Origin: a virus | Strand: one strand, 5' to 3' | Virus record (IMG/VR): IMGVR_UViG_3300006875_000065 | Location: 1-35,434 of that record | Length of the DNA stretch: 35,434 bases | In this document: piece by piece, positions 12,981-18,957 of the stretch | How the letters are laid out: each line of letters starts with the position of its first letter | Position numbering within the stretch: the first letter of the stretch is position 1 | Program-made: the position numbers and the translations under genes | Notes under the pieces: generated by a model | Told to the model about the DNA's origin: nothing | What the model saw: only the letters and a program-made list of their open reading frames with translations | The model's database searches: none

Positions 12981-13054
12981 TGGTGCGGACTAAGGGAATC
13001 AAACCCTTGACCCCTGGGTGGAAGCCAGGTACGTTATCTCTACGCCAAGCCCGC
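12981..13054 (-). tRNA. tRNA-Gly(TCC)
   Basis: Anticodon loop CTTCCAC on stem CCTGG/CCAGG, T-loop TTTGATT, CCA encoded. The D-loop is A/G-rich (GTAGAGATAAC). Confidence 0.93.
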
Positions 13055-13061
13055 TTTATTC

Positions 13062-13137
<76 letters not shown>

Positions 13138-13138
13138 G

Positions 13139-13212
13139 TCGGGAATGTAGGACTCGAACCTACGACCTCCTGCTCCCAAAGCAGGCGCGCTACCAGACTG
13201 TGCTAATCCCCG
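13139..13212 (-). tRNA. tRNA-Pro(TGG), no encoded CCA
   Basis: Anticodon loop TTTGGGA on stem CCTGC/GCAGG, acceptor CGGGGAT/ATTCCCG, A73, then CGC instead of CCA. It lies one base from tRNA-Thr. It would need the host CCA-adding enzyme. Confidence 0.92.
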
Positions 13213-13236
13213 TTATTGGCCTACTATATATACAAG

Positions 13237-13389
13237 TTATAGTCGACTATCAACTAATTTCCACATAATTTGTTCAATAATATTAGCTTCTTCATCCATA
13301 TCTGCCTCAAACAAGGCGTTCTGCAGAGATCCGACATCACCGTTAACCAGTTCATCAAAATACGGTGCATCTTCTAAAAGCATGTTCAT
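13237..13389 (-). CDS. Small acidic protein, 50 aa
   Basis: Unrecognised. Acidic, helical sequence (YFDELVNGDVGSLQNALFEADMDEEANIIEQIMWKLVDS) encoded between tRNA-Pro and tRNA-Gln. The start ATG at 13389 has AAAGGA 9 nt upstream. A longer reading runs into tRNA-Gln and is rejected. Such small acidic ORFs in phage tRNA clusters are often host-interacting, but nothing here shows a role. Confidence 0.6.
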   Translation of the reverse strand: MNMLLEDAPYFDELVNGDVGSLQNALFEADMDEEANIIEQIMWKLVDSRL

Positions 13390-13406
13390 AATATATTCCT
13401 TTATAA

Positions 13407-13482
13407 TGGATGCCCTTCCAGGGCTCGAACCTGGACTCTTCTGAATCAAAATCAGACGTGTTGCCAATTACACCAAAGGGCA
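13407..13482 (-). tRNA. tRNA-Gln(TTG)
   Basis: Anticodon loop TTTTGAT on stem TCTGA/TCAGA, T-loop TTCGAGC, acceptor TGCCCTT/AAGGGCA, T73 (unusual for Gln), CCA encoded. Confidence 0.92.
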
Positions 13483-13483
13483 A

Positions 13484-13568
13484 TGGTGGGTCAGTGAGGT
13501 ATCGATCCTCCCCCGCAAACGGACGAAATTTACAGTCTCGCTGCCAGAGCCACTGGCTTTACCGACCC
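13484..13568 (-). tRNA. tRNA-Tyr(GTA)
   Basis: Class II with long variable arm, as in bacterial tRNA-Tyr. Anticodon loop CTGTAAA on stem CGAGA/TTTCG, acceptor GGGTCGG/CTGACCC, CCA encoded. Confidence 0.92.
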
Positions 13569-13696
13569 TTATTCTATACACCCTATCGGTTAACCCCATT
13601 CTAGATCGCGGTAAGGAATCCGATATTCGCCAGCGTTCCCCGTCTGTTAGTCTGGCATAGGTCTCTCCGGCGGTGTCTAGAATGCCGGATAAATTC
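13569..13696 (-). other. 128-bp tRNA spacer closed by an 8-bp stem
   Basis: ATTCTAGA (13598-13605) and TCTAGAAT (13676-13683) can pair and enclose 70 nt with an internal GCCAG/CTGGC stem. The minus frame is open for about 40 codons but lacks a start. No tRNA features. Possibly a structured RNA or a decayed gene. Confidence 0.35.
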
Positions 13697-13772
13697 TGGT
13701 GGACCCCATGGGGCTCGAACCCATGACCTACAGGTTAAAAGCCCGTTGCTCTACCTACTGAGCTAGAGGTCC
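13697..13772 (-). tRNA. tRNA-Lys(TTT)
   Basis: Anticodon loop CTTTTAA on stem ACGGG/CCTGT, acceptor GGACCTC/GGGGTCC, T-loop TTCGAGC, CCA encoded. Confidence 0.94.
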
Positions 13773-13778
13773 GTTAAA

Positions 13779-14072
13779 TTATGGATGCTTCCAAACAACG
13801 TTGCGTTGTTCTTTTACAAGACGCTTTGTTTTTTCGTCATCCTTATAAAACTTAATCCAAGAGTCATATTTTTTCATCGCTTCCTCTTTAGCTAACTCCA
13901 GTGTTGGAAATGTATTGGAACTGCTAAAACTTCCGCCATAGTATCGTACAACATTCCAATTATCCATGAACGGGAAGAAACGATAACAACAAATTGCATA
14001 CTCTGCAATAAATCCGGCCTTCTCGTTACCACGAACACGCACTTTCACGCCATAAGGAATTTTCTCAAACAT
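13779..14072 (-). CDS. Hypothetical protein, 97 aa
   Basis: Unrecognised aromatic-rich protein (ICCYRFFPFMDNWNVVRYYGGSF) with a helical Lys/Glu tail (LELAKEEAMKKYDSWIKFYKDDEKTKRL). The ATG at 14072 is preferred because TGGAGT lies about 9 nt before it; an ATG at 14087 has no ribosome site. The gene lies between tRNA-Lys(TTT) and tRNA-Lys(CTT). Function unknown. Confidence 0.65.
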   Translation of the reverse strand: MFEKIPYGVKVRVRGNEKAGFIAEYAICCYRFFPFMDNWNVVRYYGGSFSSSNTFPTLELAKEEAMKKYDSWIKFYKDDEKTKRLVKEQRNVVWKHP

Positions 14073-14097
14073 TCTCAAATACTCCATAATTAAAAAC

Positions 14098-14173
14098 TGG
14101 TAGACGATGTAGGATTCGAACCTACGACCTAAGGATTAAGAGTCCCGCGCTCTACCGACTGAGCTAATCGTCC
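14098..14173 (-). tRNA. tRNA-Lys(CTT)
   Basis: Anticodon loop CTCTTAA; the stem CGGGA/TCCTT has a mismatch at its outer pair. T-loop TTCGAAT, acceptor GGACGAT/ATCGTCT, CCA encoded. Second Lys isoacceptor of the cluster. Confidence 0.9.
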
Positions 14174-14181
14174 ATTAAACT

Positions 14182-14385
14182 TTAACCAATGTATACCCGA
14201 TACTCGGTACCGGTATCTACAGGCGCGCCAACCGTTTGACGCACGAAGTAGTAATAATCGATGAATTGATCGCCGTCGCGAGTATACACACCATGGGCAG
14301 TCCGTGCTTCTTCTTCAGAAGCGTACACACCCAACAAGATCGAACCTTCGTGAGCGAACTCACCCATCAAAACAAAAACTTCCAT
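14182..14385 (-). CDS. Hypothetical protein, 67 aa, related in pattern to the 16548-16766 product
   Basis: Starts MEVFVLMGEF, continues LLGVYASEEEARTA and ends in a Tyr-rich stretch. The pattern (VYVL-x, GVY-x-x-x-EEA) is shared with the 72-aa protein at 16548-16766, so both likely belong to one small family of unknown function. The start at 14385 is chosen for GGAGA 7 nt upstream. Promoter and leader are also near-copies of those at 16939. Confidence 0.65.
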   Translation of the reverse strand: MEVFVLMGEFAHEGSILLGVYASEEEARTAHGVYTRDGDQFIDYYYFVRQTVGAPVDTGTEYRVYIG

Positions 14386-14409
14386 GACAATCTCCATTAG
14401 TTATTATTC

Positions 14410-14439
14410 ACTCTACGACATATTACATAATTTGTACAT
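14410..14439 (-). promoter_or_regulatory. Early-type promoter for the 14385 gene and downstream tRNAs
   Basis: -35 ATGTACA (14433-14439), 17-bp spacer, -10 TAGAGT (14410-14415). The -10 flank AATATGTCGTAGAGTGAAT recurs at the 16964 promoter. Upstream lies AAAAAATGCGC, the left arm of the repeated terminator without a right arm. Confidence 0.8.
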
Positions 14440-14467
14440 CAAAAAATGCGCGGAATGAAAAATAATT

Positions 14468-14545
14468 TGGTAGGGGTAGTGGGGTTAGAACCCACACTGT
14501 ACGGATTTTAAGTCCGTTGACTCTAACCAATTGGCCCATACCCCC
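14468..14545 (-). tRNA. tRNA with TAA anticodon (Leu), short variable loop
   Basis: Anticodon loop CTTAAAA on stem ACGGA/TCCGT, T-arm GTGGG-TTCTAAC-CCCAC, A73, CCA encoded, G1-T72. The variable region is only about 5 nt, whereas bacterial tRNA-Leu normally has a long arm (as the Leu(TAG) copy here has). The D-stem is weak. Identity by anticodon only. Confidence 0.75.
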
Positions 14546-14546
14546 A

Positions 14547-14622
14547 TGGGGTGATCGACGGGTATCGAGCCCGTAACTCCGGTACCACAAACCGGCGTGT
14601 ATCCATTAACACCTCGACCACC
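14547..14622 (-). tRNA. tRNA-His(GTG)
   Basis: Anticodon loop TTGTGGT on stem CCGGT/ACCGG, acceptor GTGGTCG/CGATCAC, with the His-specific extra G(-1) facing C73. CCA encoded. Confidence 0.93.
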
Positions 14623-14739
14623 ATAAACTCGTGTCAGACCCCGCCGATTGCACGACACCTCACGACACCCGCCTACGCAGGTACCGTCTGACATTGCCCT
14701 AGTATTACCCTCAACCTGGCGGAACGTCAGGGAGTCGAA
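14623..14739 (-). other. 117-bp tRNA spacer closed by an 8-bp stem
   Basis: TGTCAGAC (14632-14639) and GTCTGACA (14686-14693) form a perfect stem enclosing an ACCTGC-GTAG-GCGGGT hairpin and two copies of GGTGTCGTG. No gene. Candidate structured RNA. Confidence 0.4.
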
Positions 14740-14829
14740 TGGCGGTGAGTGAGGGATTCGAACCCTCGTACCGTTTTCACGATAAACACCTTAGCAGGGT
14801 GCTGATTTTAACCACTCATCCAACTCACC
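14740..14829 (-). tRNA. tRNA-Ser(GCT)
   Basis: Class II with long variable arm, anticodon loop CTGCTAA on stem GCACC/GGTGT, T-loop TTCGAAT, acceptor GGTGAGT/ACTCACC, G73, CCA encoded. Its 5' 39 nt also encode the last 12 codons and the stop of the homing endonuclease; the stop TAA is read in the anticodon loop. Confidence 0.94.
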
Positions 14830-15405
14830 AATTTCTTTCCGTCGTAATATTTTTAATTTTTCCGGAAACTGATCCCATTTAGCTTTATCTAAATCGGTTT
14901 CATAACCTTTTACTTCTATATAACAATTCCATTCTTTAACAAAGAAATCCGGAAGATATGTAGAAGATTTTCCATCTGGTTTAATATAACCAAATCTTTT
15001 AGTATTTCTTGTCCATGTTAAGCCGCTGGCATCAGCGTATCGACAAAATATTAATTCCCATGAACCATCGACTTTAATTTCACCGGCAATAGGTGAAGAA
15101 TATGAATATTTTTTACACCTGCCAGCAACACATTCCCATCCGTTCGCATAGCGTTCGTTAATTTTATCTGAAAGTTTTTTCTTAGATTCTTCAGTATGTT
15201 TTTTACCTAAGAAAGTACTAGGCTTTCCTTTTGTACCAACATCATAATGAAGTTTTTTACCTTTATTCCACGGTTGTGGATTTTTAGCCTTAAATTTTTT
15301 AAATGGTGATTCGTGTTTGTCCGGATTTTCTTTACACATTCTCTGATGATTGCGCAAAGAATTTTCATTTTTGCATTCTTTATTACAAAATTGGCAAGAT
15401 AGCAT
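14791..15405 (-). CDS. Homing endonuclease with zinc finger, NUMOD3 and PD-(D/E)xK-like nuclease domain
   Basis: 204 aa. An N-terminal C2H2-like finger (CQFCNKECKNENSLRNHQ) is followed by a NUMOD3-type DNA-binding repeat (NKGKKLHYDVGTKGKP, then GKKHTEESKKKLS). The C-terminal nuclease domain has WELIFCRYAD and YLPDFFVKEWNCYIEVKG, giving the D...ExK catalytic pattern of PD-(D/E)xK/Vsr-like homing enzymes. The coding sequence is far more A/T-rich than its surroundings, a sign of recent arrival. The ATG follows GAGGAG. A late promoter lies at 15425-15432. The C terminus is encoded by the 5' half of tRNA-Ser(GCT), so the gene is fused onto an intact tRNA. Confidence 0.85.
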   Translation of the reverse strand: MLSCQFCNKECKNENSLRNHQRMCKENPDKHESPFKKFKAKNPQPWNKGKKLHYDVGTKGKPSTFLGKKHTEESKKKLSDKINERYANGWECVAGRCKKYSYSSPIAGEIKVDGSWELIFCRYADASGLTWTRNTKRFGYIKPDGKSSTYLPDFFVKEWNCYIEVKGYETDLDKAKWDQFPEKLKILRRKEIGELDEWLKSAPC

Positions 15406-15424
15406 CTTACATTCTCCTCGCTAC

Positions 15425-15432
15425 TATTTATA
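15425..15432 (-). promoter_or_regulatory. Late promoter (TATAAATA) for the homing endonuclease
   Basis: An exact TATAAATA about 20 nt upstream of the start, inside an imperfect hairpin (ACTATT/AATAGT). T4 homing endonuclease genes commonly carry late promoters of this kind. Confidence 0.75.
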
Positions 15433-15475
15433 ATAATAGTGCGTTGCATTACCGTCCTGCCCACGTTCCTAAATA

Positions 15476-15550
15476 TGGTAGCCCCGAGCGGTTTCGATCC
15501 GCCTTCTCGTCAGTGAAAGTGACGTGTCCTAGCCAGTAGACGACGGGGCC
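15476..15550 (-). tRNA. tRNA-Glu(TTC)
   Basis: Anticodon loop CTTTCAC on stem CGTCA/TGACG, acceptor GGCCCCG/CGGGGCT with G1-T72, A73, CCA encoded. Confidence 0.92.
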
Positions 15551-15551
15551 A

Positions 15552-15637
15552 TGGAGGAGGGTGATGGCATCGAACCATTTACCTTTCGGTAACTACAGTT
15601 TTCAAGACTGTGTGAGGAGCCAACCTCAGCACCCTCC
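15552..15637 (-). tRNA. tRNA-Ser(TGA)
   Basis: Class II with long variable arm. Anticodon loop CTTGAAA on stem ACAGT/ACTGT, acceptor GGAGGGT/ACCCTCC, T73 (Ser usually has G73), CCA encoded. Confidence 0.92.
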
Positions 15638-15640
15638 GTT

Positions 15641-15716
15641 TGGTGCGAGTGACAGGGATTGAACCTGTGACCTAACGATTATCGGTCGTTTGCTCTACCA
15701 GCTGAGCTACACTCGC
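15641..15716 (-). tRNA. tRNA-Ile(GAT)
   Basis: Anticodon loop CCGATAA on stem AACGA/TCGTT, acceptor GCGAGTG/CACTCGC, T-loop TTCAATC, CCA encoded. Confidence 0.95.
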
Positions 15717-15750
15717 ACATAAGAGTTTCTAACGATGTCAAAGAACATTC

Positions 15751-15825
15751 TGGCGAAGGTGCTCGGAATCGAACCGAGTTCTCAAGGTTTTGGAGACCTG
15801 CGGATTACCAGTTTCCCTCACCGAC
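15751..15825 (-). tRNA. tRNA-Trp(CCA) with a mismatched acceptor stem
   Basis: Anticodon loop CTCCAAA on stem AGGT/ACCT, T-arm CTCGG-TTCGATT-CCGAG, G73, CCA encoded. The acceptor GTCGGTG against CACCTTC leaves pairs 2:71 (T-T) and 3:70 (C-T) unpaired. Confidence 0.8.
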
Positions 15826-15831
15826 ACAGAA

Positions 15832-15907
15832 TGGCGAACTTGATGGGTTTCGATCCCACTACCTCCGCAGTGACAGTGCGGTGCTCTCCCGATTGAGCTA
15901 CAAGTCC
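15832..15907 (-). tRNA. tRNA-Asp(GTC)
   Basis: Anticodon loop CTGTCAC on stem CCGCA/TGCGG, acceptor GGACTTG/CAAGTTC, G73, CCA encoded. First tRNA of the cluster transcript. Confidence 0.95.
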
Positions 15908-15917
15908 AATGAACTCT

Positions 15918-15925
15918 TATTTATA
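15918..15925 (-). promoter_or_regulatory. Late promoter (TATAAATA) for the tRNA cluster
   Basis: An exact TATAAATA just before tRNA-Asp, immediately downstream of the early -10 box. The cluster can therefore be transcribed both early and late. Confidence 0.75.
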
Positions 15926-15926
15926 C

Positions 15927-15956
15927 ATGGTACACTAATTTTTAATTAATGTACAT
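15927..15956 (-). promoter_or_regulatory. Early-type promoter for the tRNA cluster
   Basis: -35 ATGTACA (15950-15956), 17-bp spacer, weak -10 TACCAT (15927-15932). Confidence 0.65.
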
Positions 15957-15958
15957 AA

Positions 15959-16555
15959 TTATTTTACGTTCACGATGCCTGGGCCTTCATATCCTGCATA
16001 CTCCCAACGCTGTTGGATTCTTTGTTCAACCTCGTCGAAGTGAAGAGGTGTAAAGTCAGTTTGCTCTACACATACACACAGATAGCGAGGATCGATCGTC
16101 TGATCCGGATAATATCCTGTCATGATCTGATTAGCATGCAGATGGCCATGTACGTTGACACGGAACCGTTCTGTTACACAGTCCGGATGCAGAGGAATAT
16201 GGCTCAGGATGAACTTATCCACAAATACACGAACACCATGAATCTGTTGGAAACCAACTTCACGATACTCATCGTCCTTGAAGATATCGTGGTTGCCACG
16301 GATAAGGATCTTGCGACCGTTCATCCGCTTCACCAACTCGAGATACTTCTTGTTGATGACAACGTCACCGAGGAAGTAGACAGTATCCTGCTCCTTGACC
16401 TTTGCGTTGTGACGCTCAATCATAGTCTCGTTCATTTCCTCAGTAGAGGTGAACGGACGGAGAGGACTACCATCAGCCAACTTGAACTTTTCCCATGAGT
16501 TCGTATGACCAAGGTGATGGTCAGAGATCACGAACCTGTTTACGAACCTAGTCAC
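15959..16555 (-). CDS. Calcineurin-like metallophosphoesterase
   Basis: 198 aa. Two-metal phosphoesterase motifs in order: VISDHHLGH (D-x-H near residue 11), FLGDVV (GD), LIRGNHD (GNHD), LSHIPLH (H) and VNVHGHLH (GHxH). The start is a GTG at 16555 with GGAG 8 nt upstream, overlapping the stop of the previous gene; the reading frame extends further but has no better start. Similar small phosphoesterases occur in many phages. The substrate (nucleotide, RNA end or protein phosphate) is not predictable. It is the third gene of an early unit starting at 16939. Confidence 0.88.
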   Translation of the reverse strand: MTRFVNRFVISDHHLGHTNSWEKFKLADGSPLRPFTSTEEMNETMIERHNAKVKEQDTVYFLGDVVINKKYLELVKRMNGRKILIRGNHDIFKDDEYREVGFQQIHGVRVFVDKFILSHIPLHPDCVTERFRVNVHGHLHANQIMTGYYPDQTIDPRYLCVCVEQTDFTPLHFDEVEQRIQQRWEYAGYEGPGIVNVK

Positions 16556-16766
16556 TATAAAACTCCGTTTCTTCAATACGAAAGCTAGGAACCCAGTTAC
16601 CGTCAATGTTATCGCCTGTCTCACGCATGGCGTCAACCCAGTCCTGGGCCTTTTCGGTTTCCCAATCGCCAACGATCTCGGCTGCTTCAAATGTCGGATA
16701 AACACCGACCACAACATGCTCACCGTTATAATCAGTTTCGTCGCGGATCAGTACATAGACTTTCAT
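16548..16766 (-). CDS. Hypothetical protein, 72 aa (small family shared with 14182-14385)
   Basis: MKVYVLIRDETDYNG at the start, then VVVGVYPTFEAAEIVGDW: a compact alpha/beta protein seen in many phages without known role. It ends in RIEETEFYSD. ATGA overlap with the 57-aa gene upstream, and an overlap with the phosphoesterase start, indicate coupled translation. Confidence 0.7.
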   Translation of the reverse strand: MKVYVLIRDETDYNGEHVVVGVYPTFEAAEIVGDWETEKAQDWVDAMRETGDNIDGNWVPSFRIEETEFYSD

Positions 16767-16939
16767 CAGTTCACAACCTTTACTTTATTCCTAAGGGCAA
16801 GAATGCTGCGCGCATTGCAACCATTGTTACGGATAATTGCCTCAGCTTCTTCACGAGTTGGTGCATCTACAAGCACGGTGTCCCTGTCGGTTTGACTGTA
16901 CTCGATATGAACAATCCAATATGCCTTTACGTCAGTCAT
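16766..16939 (-). CDS. Hypothetical protein, 57 aa
   Basis: Unrecognised alpha/beta mini-protein (AYWIVHIEYSQTDRDTVLVDA, then PTREEAEAIIRNNG), with the pattern of a small one-domain fold similar to its neighbour. GGAGA lies 8 nt before the ATG. First gene after the promoter at 16964-16993; its stop overlaps the next start (ATGA). Confidence 0.7.
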   Translation of the reverse strand: MTDVKAYWIVHIEYSQTDRDTVLVDAPTREEAEAIIRNNGCNARSILALRNKVKVVN

Positions 16940-16963
16940 AATAATCTCCGTTCGTTATTATTC

Positions 16964-16993
16964 ACTCTACGACATATTGCGTTATTTGTACAC
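16964..16993 (-). promoter_or_regulatory. Early-type promoter for the 16939-15959 operon
   Basis: -35 GTGTACA (16987-16993), 17-bp spacer, -10 TAGAGT (16964-16969). The 25 bases around the -10 are nearly the same as at 14410, suggesting duplication of promoter plus first gene. Confidence 0.8.
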
Positions 16994-17000
16994 AGTTATT

Positions 17001-17438
17001 TTAGTATCTAACAACATGATCTGCTGCATGAGTGGCTGCGAATGAGTCAGGCTTTACCTTGGCATCGATGCCCAGAGAACCCTTGACCCACCCGAGTGCT
17101 TCCTTAACTGCCACAGATGACTTATGATTCGGATTAGGATTGATATCCAAGTGAACTTCCATGTGGCGATCACCCAGAATGTCGACAATTTCCGTTGCTG
17201 CAGCTACAGCGTAGTTAACCTCAGTCAGCAGACGTTGCTTTAGATTGCCATAGTCTGGCAAATCATGTGACTCGTGGAACAATCTACATCCATGCTTAGA
17301 GTCCATGTGGACAATGATTACGGTTGAGTACTTTGCATACCATTGATTGTTCTTACGATAACGTATCGAGTCGCAACCGATATACACCGATGACTGTGGA
17401 CTTGATGTAGCAATTAGCTCTTTGGCTTCTTCAATCAT
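17001..17438 (-). CDS. DUF458/YkuK-like RNase H-fold protein
   Basis: 145 aa. SVYIGCDSIRYRKNNQWYAKYSTVI is typical of the DUF458 (YkuK) family, with an Asp in the first beta strand. Later acidic residues (HLDINPNPNHKSS, then KVKPDSFAATHAAD) could complete an RNase H-like metal site. The family's biochemical role is not established. It starts 4 nt after purT stops, so the two are co-transcribed. No strong ribosome site, consistent with coupling. Confidence 0.78.
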   Translation of the reverse strand: MIEEAKELIATSSPQSSVYIGCDSIRYRKNNQWYAKYSTVIIVHMDSKHGCRLFHESHDLPDYGNLKQRLLTEVNYAVAAATEIVDILGDRHMEVHLDINPNPNHKSSVAVKEALGWVKGSLGIDAKVKPDSFAATHAADHVVRY

Positions 17439-17441
17439 AGC

Positions 17442-18596
17442 TTAAACTACTTTTATTTTTCCGGCCGCTTCACGGGCTTCTTCTATACTATGAGCCAATA
17501 CAACACCCATACGCCGATTTTTACGACAGACCGGTTTACCAAAGATACGTACTTCAACACCTGGTGTCTCTAGAGCATCTTCTATGCCTTCATAAAGCGG
17601 GTTTGTATAGGTATCGTTTTCAGCAAGAATAACAGCTGAAGCACCGAAACCATTAGCGATCTTAATATCTGGAATAGGCAGACCTAATATAGCTCTAAGG
17701 TGAAGATCAAACTCAGAGATGTTCTGGCTGATCATTGTAACCATACCTGTATCATGCGGACGTGGCGAAAGCTCTGAGAAGTAAACTGTATCACCCTTAA
17801 CAAAGAATTCTACCCCAAACAAACCAGCACCACCAAGATCGTCAGTAATTACTCTTGCCATAGCCTGAGCTACGCCATATGTTGCAATGTTCTTGAATGG
17901 TTCAGGTTGCCATGAATATTGATAATCACCGTTCTCTTGAACGTGACCAATAGGTTGACAGAAGAGAGTAGGGCCATCTTTCTGCTTAACAGTCAGAAGA
18001 GTAATCTCATAATCGAAGTCAATAAACTCTTCAATGATTACACGCTTGCGGAGACCCCGCATGTTTTCACATGCATAGTTCCATGAATGGTAAGCTAGAA
18101 TGCCAATGTCAATATCAAGACTCGGATCAATAATAGACTGCCCCTTACCCGATGATGACATGACAGGTTTAACTACGCACTTGCAGTTAAACTGCTCTGC
18201 AATCTCAAGAAGCTCTTCTTTAGACTCAGCATAAGCAAACTTAGCTACCTTAAGACCAAGCACATGAGCACGATCTCGAATAGCATCACGATTCATAGTT
18301 AGATTAACTGCGCGTGCAGATGGAACGACCTGAATACCTGCATCCTCTACACCATAAAGAACCTCAGTGGCAATTGCTTCGATTTCAGGAACAATAATAT
18401 CCGGGGAATGAATGTCAATCATGGTTTCGAGTTTGCGTGCATCAAGCATATCGAACACTTCATACGCATCTGCTACCTGCATTGCAGGCGCATCATGGTA
18501 AGAGTCGCAGGCAATAACATAGTGACCCATACGCTTAGCAGAAATTACAAACTCTTTGCCCAGTTCACCTGAACCGAGTAACATAATCATCTTCAT
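17442..18596 (-). CDS. purT: Formate-dependent phosphoribosylglycinamide formyltransferase (GAR transformylase 2)
   Basis: 384 aa, near bacterial PurT (392). An N-terminal Rossmann-like part [16 protein letters not shown] is followed by [20 protein letters not shown], then the ATP-grasp core ([57 protein letters not shown]). It makes formyl-GAR from GAR, formate and ATP, the third step of purine synthesis, without folate. The start at 18596 follows AAAGGA; a longer frame runs into tRNA-Cys. It is transcribed after tRNA-Arg and tRNA-Cys. A phage copy likely boosts purine supply; the motifs look intact. Confidence 0.95.
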   Translation of the reverse strand: MKMIMLLGSGELGKEFVISAKRMGHYVIACDSYHDAPAMQVADAYEVFDMLDARKLETMIDIHSPDIIVPEIEAIATEVLYGVEDAGIQVVPSARAVNLTMNRDAIRDRAHVLGLKVAKFAYAESKEELLEIAEQFNCKCVVKPVMSSSGKGQSIIDPSLDIDIGILAYHSWNYACENMRGLRKRVIIEEFIDFDYEITLLTVKQKDGPTLFCQPIGHVQENGDYQYSWQPEPFKNIATYGVAQAMARVITDDLGGAGLFGVEFFVKGDTVYFSELSPRPHDTGMVTMISQNISEFDLHLRAILGLPIPDIKIANGFGASAVILAENDTYTNPLYEGIEDALETPGVEVRIFGKPVCRKNRRMGVVLAHSIEEAREAAGKIKVV

Positions 18597-18613
18597 TGTT
18601 GTTTCCTTTAATA

Positions 18614-18697
18614 TGGAGCCACGAGTGAGAATCGAACTCACTCTCTTACGAGGCCTGGGATTTGCAATCCCGCGCGTTACCGGTCCGCCATCGTGGC
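18614..18697 (-). tRNA. tRNA-Cys(GCA) with an extended variable arm
   Basis: Anticodon loop TTGCAAA on stem GGGA/TCCC, T-arm GTGAG-TTCGATT-CTCAC, acceptor GCCACGA/TCGTGGC, T73 (the main Cys identity base), CCA encoded. The variable region is about 14 nt and contains CTC-GTAA-GAG, a class II-like arm that tRNA-Cys normally lacks. Confidence 0.88.
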
Positions 18698-18698
18698 T

Positions 18699-18775
18699 TG
18701 GTGCGCCCGGTAGGACTCGAACCTACTGCCTCAAGATTAGAAGTCTCGCGCTCTATCCAGATGAGCTACGGGCGC
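18699..18775 (-). tRNA. tRNA-Arg(TCT)
   Basis: Anticodon loop CTTCTAA on stem CGAGA/TCTTG, acceptor GCGCCCG/CGGGCGC, T-loop TTCGAGT, CCA encoded. One base separates it from tRNA-Cys; both are read in the early unit starting at 19121. Confidence 0.94.
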
Positions 18776-18780
18776 ATTAA

Positions 18781-18957
18781 TTAGGAGATACGACCTAGTC
18801 GATGCAGAAGATTAGCAACCGAAGAAAGATCAGGATGAGGATCGCGGTCACTATATCCTTCGATTCGCTGGATATCGATGAGATAACTGTGCAAAGCACG
18901 CTTAATCACCGGAATATCTGCAGGAGCAAATGTGCCACCCTTTGTCTCTTTAATCAT
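18781..18957 (-). CDS. Hypothetical protein, 58 aa
   Basis: Unrecognised helical protein (DIPVIKRALHSYLIDIQRIEG, SSVANLLHRLGRIS). The start MIKETKGG at 18957 has GGAGT about 9 nt upstream and overlaps the previous stop (TAATG). It lies directly before tRNA-Arg. Confidence 0.65.
   Translation of the reverse strand: MIKETKGGTFAPADIPVIKRALHSYLIDIQRIEGYSDRDPHPDLSSVANLLHRLGRIS

Noticed and set aside
13410-13604. Plus-strand frame across tRNA-Gln and tRNA-Tyr
   Set aside because: Antisense to two intact tRNAs, no ribosome site.
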